NCBI GenBank assembly: GCA_964616395.1
Contig: CAZTUT010000002.1
Location: 1 to 53,800 of the forward strand
Reading direction: 5' to 3'
Length of the DNA stretch: 53,800 bases
DNA from: JALHMQ01 sp964616395
GTDB taxonomy: Bacteria > Pseudomonadota > Gammaproteobacteria > Burkholderiales > Burkholderiaceae_F
Both the position numbers and the translations under genes were made by a program. The notes under the pieces were generated by a model. The model made no database searches. It saw only the letters and a list, made by a program, of their open reading frames with translations, and was not told where the DNA came from. Positions 25,003 to 34,816 of this stretch are shown in pieces (the first letter of the stretch is position 1; every line of letters begins with the position of its first letter).

Positions 25003-25887
25003 ATGAACAAGATCGTCGGCACCATCGTTGCGGTTGTTCTCGCCGCTGTGCTGTTTCGCGCCTGCGCGTTTATCGTCGACCAGCGTCAGTTCGCGGTCGT
25101 GTTTGCGCTTGGCCAGATCAAGGAAGTCATTTCGGAGCCGGGGCTGCATTTCAAGCTGCCGCCGCCCTTCCAGAACGTGGTGTATCTGGACAAGCGCATC
25201 CTGACGATCGACACGCCCCAGCCTGACCGCGTGCAGACCTCGGAGAAGAAGAATCTTCTGGTCGATTCGTTCGTCAAGTGGCGCATCCAGGACCCGCGCC
25301 GCTACTGGGTCAGCTTCCTCGGCAACGAGCGCGCAGCCCAGGAACGGATCAACACGCTGGTGCGCGACGCGCTGAACCAGGCGGTCAACAAGCGCACCGT
25401 CAATGACGTCACCTCGCGCGAGCGCGACAAGGCGATGGAAGAGATTCGCGTCGCTGTCCAGGAGCGCGTCAAGGAAGTCGGCGTCGAGATCGTCGACGTG
25501 CGACTGAAGCGGGTGGACTTCGTGCCCGAGATCTCCGACTCGGTGTTCCGCCGGATGGAGGCGGAGCGTAAGCGCGTCGCCAACGAACAACGCTCGATCG
25601 GCTCTGCCGAAGGCGAAAAGATCCGCGCCGATGCAGATCGGCAGCGCGAAGTCTTGCTGGCCGAGGCCTACAAGCAGGCGCAAACGCTCAAGGGCGAGGG
25701 TGATGCCAAGGCCTCTGCGATCTACGCGCAGTCGTTCGGCCAGAATCCGGAGTTCTTCAACTTCTACCGCAGCCTTGAGGCCTATCGCGCCAGCTTCCGC
25801 AACCGCAGCGACGTGCTGGTGGTCGATCCGTCGTCCGACTTCTTCAAGTACATGAAGTCGCCAACGCCGGGCCGGCCCGCGCGCTGA
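25003..25887 (+). CDS. hflC: FtsH protease regulator HflC
   Basis: Partner of HflK (294 aa). It has an uncleaved N-terminal membrane anchor (residues ~4-22, IVGTIVAVVLAAVLFRACAF). The SPFH domain starts FIVDQRQFAVVFALGQIKEV and continues through RVKEVGVEIVDVRLKRVDF, followed by the coiled-coil stretch RMEAERKRVANEQRSIGSAE. ATG 25003 has GAGGAG at 24992-24997. Its position directly after hflK confirms the identity. Confidence 0.96.
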   Translation: MNKIVGTIVAVVLAAVLFRACAFIVDQRQFAVVFALGQIKEVISEPGLHFKLPPPFQNVVYLDKRILTIDTPQPDRVQTSEKKNLLVDSFVKWRIQDPRRYWVSFLGNERAAQERINTLVRDALNQAVNKRTVNDVTSRERDKAMEEIRVAVQERVKEVGVEIVDVRLKRVDFVPEISDSVFRRMEAERKRVANEQRSIGSAEGEKIRADADRQREVLLAEAYKQAQTLKGEGDAKASAIYAQSFGQNPEFFNFYRSLEAYRASFRNRSDVLVVDPSSDFFKYMKSPTPGRPAR

Positions 25888-25908
25888 GCGGACGCGGATA
25901 TCGCTGTT

Positions 25909-26094
25909 GTGGCTTCGTCGATCGGACTGGCGCTGGCGTTGATGCTTGTCCTTGAAGGACTGATGCCGCTGGTCGCGCCGGCCGCCTGGCGCGACATGTT
26001 CCGGCGCCTGCTGGCGCTCAGCGACGGGCAGATCCGTTTCATCGGCCTGTCGCTGGTCGGTGGCGGACTGCTCGTCGGCCTCTTGATCGCCTGA
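25909..26094 (+). CDS. DUF2065 family small membrane protein
   Basis: A 61-residue protein, nearly all hydrophobic: helix 1 at ~3-22 (SSIGLALALMLVLEGLMPLV) and helix 2 at ~41-60 (IRFIGLSLVGGGLLVGLLIA), with a basic connector WRDMFRRLL. It matches the DUF2065 family (YjeT in E. coli) usually found behind hflC. The start is GTG 25909; no strong ribosome binding site. Its stop lies in a small hairpin (26093-26111). The function is unknown; context suggests an accessory role to HflKC-FtsH. Confidence 0.85.
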   Translation: MASSIGLALALMLVLEGLMPLVAPAAWRDMFRRLLALSDGQIRFIGLSLVGGGLLVGLLIA

Positions 26095-26145
26095 GCGGAC
26101 GGCATCCGCTCCGCCGTACGATCCACCCGCGCTCCTCCTTTGCCC

Positions 26146-27303
26146 ATGTCGCGCTGGTTGCTGCCTGAAGGTATTGCTGATGTGCTTCCCGTCGAGGCGG
26201 CGCAGATCGAGCGGCTGCGGCGCGAATTGCTCGATCTGTATCGAGGCTACGGCTACGAACAGGTGATCCCGCCGCTGGTCGAGTACCTTGACTCGCTGCT
26301 GACCGGCACCGGGCGCGATCTCGACCTGCGCACCTTCAAGCTTGTCGATCAGTTGTCCGGCCGGCAGCTCGGGTTGCGTGCCGACATCACGCCGCAGACA
26401 GCCCGCATCGATGCACACATCCTGAATCGATCGGGCGTCGTGCGACTTTCTTATGCCGGCGCGGTGCTGCACACACGGCCGGCCCATCCGCTGGCGTCGC
26501 GCGAGCCGCTGCAGGTTGGCGCTGAGATGTACGGCTATGCCGGCGTTGAGGCCGATGCAGAGATTCAGCGGCTTGCCGTCGAGTCACTGCGGCGCGCCGG
26601 TGTCGCGCGAATCCAGTTCGACCTTGGCCACACGGGGATCGCCCGGGCGCTGATCGCCTCGGATCCGGCAGCCGCCGCAAATGTTGATGACTTGCTGCTG
26701 GCGCTCGGTGCCAAGGATGTGCCAGCGCTGCGCACGCTGGTTTCCCCGCTCCGGTCGGCCACGCGCGACGCACTGATTGCGCTGACTCGACTGCACGGCG
26801 ACCCTGCCGAGGTCCTGGCGGCGGCCCGCGGTGTTCTGCCCGCGTCTGCGCCGATTTCGCAGGCGCTCGATGACCTCGCTGTGCTCGTCGAGCGTGCTGC
26901 CGCGGATTCGGTCACGATCGATCTCTCCGATCTGCACGGCTACCGTTACTACACCGGGGTGAACTTTGCAGCGTATGGCGATTCGGCGGCGGCGCTGCTG
27001 CGTGGCGGCCGCTACGACGACATCGGCCGGGCCTTCGGTCGCGCGCGTCCGGCCACGGGTTTCTCGATCGACATGCGGGAGTTGACCCGGGGCAACGTCG
27101 CAGCGGTCCGACGCGCGATCCTCGCTCCGGTGTCCAGTGACAACAAGCTCGCCGCGATGATCGACGGGCTGCGCGCCGAAGGCGAGATCGTGATCCAGCA
27201 GCTTGGGGACGAAGAGCTCCCTGGCGATGACGTCGCGCCATTCGAGTTGCGCCAGATCGGCGGACAATGGCAGGTGGTGGTGCGCGAGCAGCGCACCCGC
27301 TAA
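26146..27303 (+). CDS. hisZ: ATP phosphoribosyltransferase regulatory subunit
   Basis: A HisS-like protein of 385 aa without the C-terminal anticodon-binding domain, which forms the hetero-octamer with short-form HisG in histidine biosynthesis. It begins MSRWLLPEGIADVLPVEA. Conserved blocks are LGLRADITPQTARI, the motif 2-like YAGAVLHTRPAHP, and the histidine-binding loops GYRYYTGVNFAAY and LLRGGRYDDIGRAFGRARPA. Its presence implies a short HisG elsewhere. Placement between DUF2065 and purA is characteristic of betaproteobacteria. TTG 26140 in frame is a less likely start than ATG 26146. Confidence 0.94.
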   Translation: MSRWLLPEGIADVLPVEAAQIERLRRELLDLYRGYGYEQVIPPLVEYLDSLLTGTGRDLDLRTFKLVDQLSGRQLGLRADITPQTARIDAHILNRSGVVRLSYAGAVLHTRPAHPLASREPLQVGAEMYGYAGVEADAEIQRLAVESLRRAGVARIQFDLGHTGIARALIASDPAAAANVDDLLLALGAKDVPALRTLVSPLRSATRDALIALTRLHGDPAEVLAAARGVLPASAPISQALDDLAVLVERAAADSVTIDLSDLHGYRYYTGVNFAAYGDSAAALLRGGRYDDIGRAFGRARPATGFSIDMRELTRGNVAAVRRAILAPVSSDNKLAAMIDGLRAEGEIVIQQLGDEELPGDDVAPFELRQIGGQWQVVVREQRTR

Positions 27304-27314
27304 TCGAGGAAGCA

Positions 27315-28610
<1,296 letters not shown>

Positions 28611-28640
28611 GCCAGCGCGGCCTGTTCACGGAACTCACGC

Positions 28641-29165
28641 ATGAAAGACCTGTACGTCACCTGGGACGACTATCACGGCCTGATCGAGCAGTTGATCGCG
28701 CAGATCTACGAGTCCGGCTACAAGTTCGATGCCATCCTGTGCCTGGCGCGCGGCGGGCTACGCATTGGGGACGTGATCTCGCGCGTCTACGACATGCCGC
28801 TTGCGATTCTGGCCGCCAGCTCGTACCGCGAGGCAGCGGGCACCGAGCAGGGGAGGCTCGACATTGGCGAGTTCATCACCAAGACCGGTGGTGAGATCGC
28901 CGGCAAGGTGCTGCTGGTCGATGATCTGGTCGATTCCGGCGTCACCATGGGCCGCGTGATCGAGCATCTGAAGCAGCGGTTTCCCGGCGTGACCGATGTA
29001 CGCACCGCGGTGCTCTGGTACAAGGGGGTGTCGACCTTCCGCCCCGATTACTTTGTTCAGTACCTCGAGTCGAGCCCGTGGATCCATCAGCCTTTCGAGG
29101 AATACGATGCGCTGCGGCCGCCGCAACTGACCGCGCGGCTGCGCGGCCGAGCGCCTTCGAACTGA
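28641..29165 (+). CDS. Type I phosphoribosyltransferase, probably purine salvage
   Basis: A 174-residue PRT-fold protein. The PRPP-binding signature is VLLVDDLVDSGVTM (residues ~92-105), with the hood/flexible loop around ASSYREAAG and an early LARGGLRIGD block typical of hypoxanthine/xanthine PRTs. Being next to purA, it probably salvages hypoxanthine, guanine or xanthine to a nucleotide; the exact base cannot be decided from sequence. A terminator and the convergent tRNA-Leu gene follow. Confidence 0.85.
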   Translation: MKDLYVTWDDYHGLIEQLIAQIYESGYKFDAILCLARGGLRIGDVISRVYDMPLAILAASSYREAAGTEQGRLDIGEFITKTGGEIAGKVLLVDDLVDSGVTMGRVIEHLKQRFPGVTDVRTAVLWYKGVSTFRPDYFVQYLESSPWIHQPFEEYDALRPPQLTARLRGRAPSN

Positions 29166-29201
29166 CTGCCTGTGGCCGGACGAGGCCGCAGGCTGGTAAA
29201 G

Positions 29202-29236
29202 AAAAAAGCCGGTTGGCCTTGCGGCGAACCGGCTTT
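29202..29236 (-). terminator. Bidirectional intrinsic terminator (tRNA-Leu / phosphoribosyltransferase)
   Basis: AAAGCCGGTT (29205-29214) pairs perfectly with AACCGGCTTT (29227-29236). On the minus strand the stem runs into six Ts just after tRNA-Leu, a strong terminator. On the plus strand the tail is only TTTCTAATT, so it may also end the purA transcript but less strongly. Confidence 0.85.
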
Positions 29237-29241
29237 CTAAT

Positions 29242-29326
<85 letters not shown>

Positions 29327-29339
29327 TTGCAGGAGGCGA

Positions 29340-29367
29340 ATTGTAATGTGCGAGCCGGGGGTGTCAA
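29340..29367 (-). promoter_or_regulatory. Sigma-70 promoter of tRNA-Leu
   Basis: On the minus strand, TTGACA (29367-29362, perfect -35) and TACAAT (29345-29340, 5/6 -10) are 16 bp apart, and the tRNA 5' end is 13 nt past the -10. The -35 is one half of a perfect palindrome TGTCAAATTGACA (29362-29374). Confidence 0.85.
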
Positions 29368-29403
29368 ATTGACATCTTGGCTCGCGCCGGAAAGCGAAAC
29401 ATC

Positions 29404-31839
29404 GTGTCACCCAGCAAAGCTTCAACCACCGCGCAGCCGCCGAGCCGCGATGACATCCTCACCGAGATCACGCGTGCGCGCTCGCCGCTGACGCCCGACG
29501 ACCTGGCGCAGCGCCTGAAGGTGACCGATGCGGCGCGGGTGCAGTTCGATGCCGATGTGGCCGAACTCGAACGGGGCGGCAAGCTGGTGCGCAATCGCGC
29601 CGGCCTGCTGCTGGTGGCAGCGCGCGCCAATCTGGTCTCCGGTCAGGTGCAGGGGCATCGCGATGGCTTCGGCTTCCTGATTCGTGACGATGGTGCTCCG
29701 GACCTGGCGCTGCCCGAGCACGAGATGAGCAAGGTGCTGCACGGCGACCGCGTGCTGGCACGGCTGGCCGGGCTGGACCGGCGTGGCCGCCAGGAAGGCG
29801 AGATCGTCGAGGTCATCGAGCACCGGACCAACACGCTGGTGGGGCGGTTCCTCAACGAGCGCGGCGTGACCATCGTCGTGCCCGAGGATCAGCGCATCAG
29901 CCATGACATCCTGGTGCCGCCCGGCGCTGCGCTCGATGCCGAGCCGGGACAGGTCGTCGTGGTCGAAATTGTCCAGCAACCGCAGCGTCACGTGCAGCCG
30001 ATGGGGCGCGTGATCGAGGTGCTTGGCGCGGTCGACGATCCGGGCATGGAAATCGAGATCGCGGTGCGCAAATTCGCGGTGCCGCACGAGTTTTCGCCGG
30101 CGGTGACGGGCGTAGCGCTCAAGCTGCCGGAGCGAGTCCAGGCGCGCGATCTGAAGCAGCGCGTCGATCTGCGGGACGTGCCCTTTGTCACCATCGATGG
30201 CGAAGATGCGCGGGACTTCGACGATGCGGTCTACTGCGAGCCGATGGATGGACGCGGCCGCAAGTGGCGGCTGCTGGTGGCGATTGCCGATGTCAGCCAC
30301 TACGTGCTGCCCGGCGATGCGATCGACGCCGAAGCGCAGAACCGCTCGACTTCGGTGTACTTCCCGCGCCGGGTGATCCCGATGCTGCCGGAGAAGCTGA
30401 GCAACGGCCTGTGCTCGCTCAACCCGGCGGTCGATCGGCTGGTGATGGTGGCCGACATGGTGATCTCCGCGCAGGGCGAGATCGGCGCCTATCAGTTCTA
30501 TCCGGCGGTGATCCATTCACACGCACGCCTGACCTACACCGAGGTTTGGGATGCGCTGTCGCTGCCCGACAGCGCCGCCGCGCACCGGCTCGCGCCGCTG
30601 AGCGCACACCTGCGGGACCTGTACGCGCTGTACAAGGTGCTGGCGCAGGCGCGCGTCAAGCGCGGCGCGCTCGACCTGGAGACCACCGAGACCTACATCG
30701 TCTGCGACGCCAATGGCCGGATCGAGAAGATCGTGCCGCGCACCCGCAACGACGCGCACAAGCTGATCGAGGAGTGCATGCTGGCGGCCAACGTCTGCGC
30801 GGCCGACCTGCTGGCGCGCAATCGTCATCCGGTGCTGTACCGGGTGCACGAGGGGCCGTCGCCGGACCGGCTGGCCAACGTGCATTCGCTTCTCAAGTCG
30901 CTCGGCCTGACTCTGGGCGGCGGCGATAAGCCAGGCTCGGCCGATTACGCCGATCTGCTCACACGCATTGTCGGCCGCCCTGATCAGCAACTGCTGCAGA
31001 CCGTACTGTTGCGCTCGATGCAGCAGGCTGTTTACAGCCCGCACAACGTTGGCCACTTCGGGCTCAGCTACAAGGCCTACGCGCACTTCACCTCGCCGAT
31101 CCGGCGCTATCCAGACCTGCTCGTTCATCGCGCCATCAAGGCGGTGCTGGCGCGGAGCGTCTATGCGCCGAAGATCGCCGCCGGCGATGACGCGCCGCTG
31201 CCGATGCCGCGCGGCAAGGGCGGGCGTATTCCGGTTGCCGCAGCCCGGCCGGCCGGACGCCAGCCCGCGGGCATCGCGGTCTGGGAGAAGCTCGGCCTGA
31301 TCTGTTCGGCCAACGAGCGCCGCGCCGACGATGCCTCGCGCGACGTCGAGGCCTGGCTGAAGAGCTACTACATGCGCGAGCGGGTGGGCGAGACCTTCAG
31401 CGGTACGGTCAGCGCGGTCGTGCCGTTCGGTGTCTTCGTCGTGCTCGACGACCTGTTCGTCGAGGGGCTGGTGCATGTGTCGGAGCTGGGCAGCGAGTAC
31501 TTCACGTTCAACGAGCCGCTGCATGAACTGCGTGGCGAGCGCACCGGCATTCGCTACCGGCTTGCCGACCGCGTCACGGTGCAGGTGGCCCGGGTGGACC
31601 TCGAGGCGCGACGGATCGAGTTCCGGCTGGTGCGCGAGCAGGAGCGCAAGGCGCTGATCGCCGGCGAGGCCGAGCCTGCGCCGGCGCGCAAGGACAAGCG
31701 CAAGGGCGAGAGCGTCGAGGAGCGCCGCGCGCGCGTCGAACGTACTCAGGGACGGAGCAGCCACGGCAGCGGACGGCGTGACAAGGGCGGCGGCGGATCG
31801 TCCGGGCTGAACCGCGCGCGCAGCCGGGGGCGGCGATGA
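29404..31839 (+). CDS. rnr: Ribonuclease R
   Basis: A processive 3'-5' exoribonuclease (811 aa from GTG 29404) that degrades structured RNA and takes part in rRNA quality control. In order: an N-terminal winged-helix region (~15-70), cold-shock domains, the RNB catalytic domain with the metal-binding block TIDGEDARDFDDAVYCE and RSMQQAVYSPHNVGHFGL, an S1 domain (GETFSGTVSAVVPFGVFVVL) and a Lys/Arg-rich tail. GTG 29404 has GGAAAG at 29389-29394; TTG 29377 is an alternative that adds 9 residues. An inserted basic, Pro-rich loop at ~600-620 sits before the S1 domain. rlmB overlaps it by 4 bp. Confidence 0.95.
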   Translation: MSPSKASTTAQPPSRDDILTEITRARSPLTPDDLAQRLKVTDAARVQFDADVAELERGGKLVRNRAGLLLVAARANLVSGQVQGHRDGFGFLIRDDGAPDLALPEHEMSKVLHGDRVLARLAGLDRRGRQEGEIVEVIEHRTNTLVGRFLNERGVTIVVPEDQRISHDILVPPGAALDAEPGQVVVVEIVQQPQRHVQPMGRVIEVLGAVDDPGMEIEIAVRKFAVPHEFSPAVTGVALKLPERVQARDLKQRVDLRDVPFVTIDGEDARDFDDAVYCEPMDGRGRKWRLLVAIADVSHYVLPGDAIDAEAQNRSTSVYFPRRVIPMLPEKLSNGLCSLNPAVDRLVMVADMVISAQGEIGAYQFYPAVIHSHARLTYTEVWDALSLPDSAAAHRLAPLSAHLRDLYALYKVLAQARVKRGALDLETTETYIVCDANGRIEKIVPRTRNDAHKLIEECMLAANVCAADLLARNRHPVLYRVHEGPSPDRLANVHSLLKSLGLTLGGGDKPGSADYADLLTRIVGRPDQQLLQTVLLRSMQQAVYSPHNVGHFGLSYKAYAHFTSPIRRYPDLLVHRAIKAVLARSVYAPKIAAGDDAPLPMPRGKGGRIPVAAARPAGRQPAGIAVWEKLGLICSANERRADDASRDVEAWLKSYYMRERVGETFSGTVSAVVPFGVFVVLDDLFVEGLVHVSELGSEYFTFNEPLHELRGERTGIRYRLADRVTVQVARVDLEARRIEFRLVREQERKALIAGEAEPAPARKDKRKGESVEERRARVERTQGRSSHGSGRRDKGGGGSSGLNRARSRGRR

Positions 31840-32609
31840 GCGGGGCGCGCGAGGCGTCGCCCGAGCGGCAGGCGCTGGTCGGCTTTCATGCGGTGGCGGC
31901 ACGGCTCGGCAGCGCGCCGGAGTCGATCGAGGTGCTGTACGTGGATCCGCAGCGGCACGACGCGCGGATGCGGCGGCTGTGCGATCAGGCCGAGGCTGCT
32001 GGCGTACGCGTCATGCACGCGGATGCGCGCCGGCTGGCCGCGCTGGCCGGGTCGGTGCCGCATCAGGGCGTGGTGGCGCTGTGCGCGCCGACGCGCGCGC
32101 TGCATCGGTCGCTCGACGATGTGCTGGCCGCGGCCGACGCCCGCACGATGCTGCTGTTGCTCGACGGCGTCACCGATCCCCGCAATCTCGGCGCCTGCCT
32201 GCGCACTGCCGATGCGGCCGGTGCGGCTGCCGTGATCGTCCCGCGCGACCGCTCGGCGGCCATGACCGCGATTGTCGCCAAGGCGGCCGCGGGCGCAGCC
32301 GAGAGCACGCCGTTGGTGCAGGTGACCAACCTGGCGCGTGCGATGGAGGAGATCAAGCAGGCCGGCATCTGGATCGCCGGTGCGGCCGGCGAGTCCGAGC
32401 GTTCGGTCTACGACCTCGACCTGACCGGCCCGATCGCCTGGGTGCTGGGCGCTGAAGGCGAGGGCATGCGGCGGCTCACGCGCGAAAAGTGCGACTGGCT
32501 GGCACGCATTCCGATGGCCGGCGCGGTTGAAAGCCTGAACGTCTCGGTCGCCTCCGGTGTGTGCCTGTTCGAGACGGTACGGCAGCGGGCAGTTCGCAAG
32601 GCGGCCTGA
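31836..32609 (+). CDS. rlmB: 23S rRNA (guanosine(2251)-2'-O)-methyltransferase RlmB
   Basis: A SPOUT (TrmH-type) methyltransferase, 257 aa, making Gm2251 in the peptidyl-transferase P loop. The N-terminal substrate-binding domain (GFHAVAARL) precedes the knotted catalytic domain with motif 1 LDGVTDPRNLGACLRTADAA, motif 2 WVLGAEGEGMRRLTREKCD and motif 3 IPMAGAVESLNVSVASGV. The start overlaps the rnr stop (ATGA), a common rnr-rlmB operon. TrmH itself is excluded by the N-terminal domain and context. Confidence 0.95.
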   Translation: MSGAREASPERQALVGFHAVAARLGSAPESIEVLYVDPQRHDARMRRLCDQAEAAGVRVMHADARRLAALAGSVPHQGVVALCAPTRALHRSLDDVLAAADARTMLLLLDGVTDPRNLGACLRTADAAGAAAVIVPRDRSAAMTAIVAKAAAGAAESTPLVQVTNLARAMEEIKQAGIWIAGAAGESERSVYDLDLTGPIAWVLGAEGEGMRRLTREKCDWLARIPMAGAVESLNVSVASGVCLFETVRQRAVRKAA

Positions 32610-32681
32610 TTCGCGTCGTCGCCTGCGCATTGCTTGACGCAAGTGCTTGAATGCGGCGCCAGTTCGGCGCAGCATCTGCAC

Positions 32682-33892
32682 ATGTGTCTCGCGTTCGTCA
32701 GGCGGTCTGTGCAGATCGGCATTGTGGCTGGCATGCTCGTGCTGCTGATGCTGCTTCCGCTGATCGGCCTTGCCAGCGGTCTGCTCTGGCTGCCGCTGGC
32801 GTTCAACTTCGTGCTGATTCCTGTTCTGGATGCCGCCATCGGCCGGATGCCGGCCGGCCGGCGGATGATCGATCTGCCCGGACCGGCGGCGCGCTGGGTA
32901 GTGCGGGCCGCGGTACCGCTGCAGGCTGTCCTGCTTGGCGTCACCGCATCCGCGGTGCCGCACCTGACGCCGCTTGAGGGGTTCGTGCTCGCGCTGTCAG
33001 TGGGCGCCGTGACCGGAGGCGCAGGCATCACGATTGCCCATGAACTTGGCCACCGGGCAGGCCGGCTCGACCGCTGGCTGTCGCGGCTGCTGCTGGTCAG
33101 CGTGGGCTACGGACACTTCTACGTCGAGCACAACCGTGGCCATCACGTGCGCGTGGCAACCTCGGCAGACCCGGCAAGTGCGCCGCGCGGCATGGTGGTG
33201 TACCGCTTCGTCGTGCGATCGATCGTGGGCTCCTTGCAGCATGCCTGGCGGCTTGAAGCAATGCGCCTGCAGCGGCTTGGACGCAGCGCGCTGCATCCTT
33301 CCAACTGGGTGATTGCCGGCAGCGTCATGTCGTTGCTGCTGCTGGCGGCGGCAGGTCTTGCCTGGGGCCCGGCGGCCGTGGGCTTCCTCGTGGGGCAGGC
33401 CGCGATGGCAGTCGTGCTGCTGGAAACGGTCAATTACATCGAGCACTACGGACTGCGGCGGCAGCGCCTGGCCGATGGCCGGGTCGAGCCCGTGGGTCCG
33501 CAGCATTCGTGGAATGCCGACTTCATCGTCAGCAACTGGCTGCTTTTCAACCTGCAGTTGCACTCGGATCATCATGCGCACGTCGAGCGGCCATTCGAGA
33601 CGCTGCGCTCGATCCCGGAGGCGCCGCAGTTGCCGGCCGGCTATCCGACGCTGGTGCTGGCAGCACTCGTCCCGCCGCTGTGGTTTGCGCTGANNNNNNN
33701 NNNNNNNNNNNNNNNNNNNNNNNNNNNNNNNNNNNNNNNNNNNNNNNNNNNNNNNNNNNNNNNNNNNNNNNNNNNNNNNNNNNNNNNNNNNNNGGCTATC
33801 CGACGCTGGTGCTGGCAGCACTCGTCCCGCCGCTGTGGTTTGCGCTGATGGATCGGCGACTGCCGCCCGGTACGGCCGGCGCCCCCGCCTGA
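32682..33892 (+). CDS. alkB: AlkB-type alkane 1-monooxygenase (assembly gap inside)
   Basis: A membrane di-iron hydroxylase of the fatty-acid desaturase superfamily. All AlkB motifs are present: HELGHR (residues 120-125), EHNRGHH (149-155), NYIEHYGL (251-258) and LQLHSDHHAH (291-300), among several hydrophobic helices. The third motif is usually LQRHSDHHA, so Arg is Leu here. ATG 32682 is chosen; TTG 32634 adds 16 residues. Bases 33694-33793 are N between identical 55-bp flanks. Removing 155 bases rejoins the frame and ends at 33892 after ~351 aa. The enzyme needs rubredoxin and its reductase; neither gene is nearby. It probably oxidises n-alkanes or a related hydrophobic substrate. Confidence 0.88.
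33694..33793. other. Assembly gap (100 N) between overlapping contig ends
   Basis: The 55 bases before (33639-33693) and after (33794-33848) are identical, exactly as at the nlpD gap. Collapsing the duplicate restores the alkB frame, so no sequence need be missing. Confidence 0.9.
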
Positions 33893-33912
33893 GCCGTCGG
33901 TCGCTGCCCGTT

Positions 33913-33942
33913 TTGCCCGTGCCCGGCCGGACAGGCTACAAT
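33913..33942 (+). promoter_or_regulatory. Probable promoter of the rpsF operon
   Basis: TTGCCC (33913-33918) and TACAAT (33937-33942, 5/6) with an 18-bp spacer. The start would fall near 33949, giving a ~134-nt leader before rpsF, room for a ribosomal-protein autoregulatory element. Confidence 0.55.
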
Positions 33943-34082
33943 CATGGGCTTTTCGTGTTTCGCGACTCGATCCATGTCGGATCCGGGCGAAACATGACCT
34001 TGCCGCACCCGAGCAGCACGCGTAGATGGTTCTTCGCGAAGCTGCATGCACCCGGGGCGGCTTGCATCCACAAGGAGCGTGC

Positions 34083-34481
34083 ATGCGTCACTACGAAATC
34101 TGCTTCATCGTCCATCCGGACCAGAGCGAGCAGGTGCCGGCGATGATCGATCGCTACAAGGCACTGATCGCAGCCCAGGGCGGCCAGGTCCATCGTGTCG
34201 AGGACTGGGGTCGGCGTCAGCTGGCCTATCCGATCGACAAGCTGGTCAAGGCCCATTACGTGCTGATGAATGTCGAGTGCGGCAAGGCTACGCTCGACGA
34301 GATCGAGAGCGGTTTCCGCTACAACGATGCGGTGCTGCGCCACCTGACCGTCGGCATGAAGAAGGCCGAGACCGGCGCTTCGCCGATGATGAAGGTGGTC
34401 GAGCGCGAGGAAGCCAAGAAGGCTTCGGCCGAGGCGGCCGCAGCGGCGGCGCCGGCAGCGGCAGCAGCAGCGGCAGCCTGA
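34083..34481 (+). CDS. rpsF: 30S ribosomal protein bS6
   Basis: A 132-residue protein that binds 16S rRNA together with bS18. It begins MRHYEICFIVHPDQSEQVPA; the core block is RQLAYPIDKLVKAHYVLMNV. An Ala-rich tail follows (from ~EEAKKASAEAAAAAA). AGGAG at 34073-34077 precedes ATG 34083; earlier in-frame codons are not conserved. It heads the rpsF-priB-rpsR-rplI operon. In other bacteria, the S6-S18 pair binds the leader for feedback; no such motif could be confirmed here. Confidence 0.97.
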   Translation: MRHYEICFIVHPDQSEQVPAMIDRYKALIAAQGGQVHRVEDWGRRQLAYPIDKLVKAHYVLMNVECGKATLDEIESGFRYNDAVLRHLTVGMKKAETGASPMMKVVEREEAKKASAEAAAAAAPAAAAAAAA

Positions 34482-34515
34482 GCGCAGCGGCTCGACCGAT
34501 CGGAAGCAGGAGTTC

Positions 34516-34815
34516 TTGAACCGCATCCGGCTGCAGGCGCGGGTCGTCGAACGGACGGCGTTGCGCTACACGCCGGCAGGCATCGCGGTCGCGGAGGCGA
34601 AGCTGGCATTCAGCGGCGCCGTCAGCGAAGGTGGCGGGCAGCGGCAACTGGACTTCGAGTTTTCGGCGATCGCGGTGGGCGCGGTGGCGCAGACGTTCGG
34701 GCAGATCGAACTCGGCACGCTGCTCGACATCGACGGATTCATCGCACCGGTCAGCCGTCGCAGCCAGCGATTGCGGATTCACATCACGGACTATCAACGG
34801 ATTCAAGGGGATTGA
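34516..34815 (+). CDS. priB: Primosomal replication protein PriB
   Basis: A single-OB-fold ssDNA-binding protein (99 aa) used in PriA-dependent replication restart. TTG 34516 gives MNRIRLQARVVERTALRYTP; the family core runs through AKLAFSGAVSEGG, FSAIAVGAVAQTF and FIAPVSRRSQRLRIHIT. AGGAG at 34508-34512 is only 3 nt from the TTG, a tight spacing; no better start exists. Placement between rpsF and rpsR is diagnostic for priB in beta/gammaproteobacteria. Confidence 0.93.
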   Translation: MNRIRLQARVVERTALRYTPAGIAVAEAKLAFSGAVSEGGGQRQLDFEFSAIAVGAVAQTFGQIELGTLLDIDGFIAPVSRRSQRLRIHITDYQRIQGD

Positions 34816-34816
34816 C

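Noticed and set aside
26093..26111. GAGCGGA/TCCGCTC hairpin after the DUF2065 gene as a terminator
   Set aside because: There is no T-tract, and hisZ-purA probably continue the transcript.
23542..26487. Very long minus-strand open frame (981 codons) opposite hflK, hflC and hisZ
   Set aside because: It is antisense to three well-identified genes and has the Arg/His/Gln-rich composition of high-GC shadow frames; no domain is recognisable.
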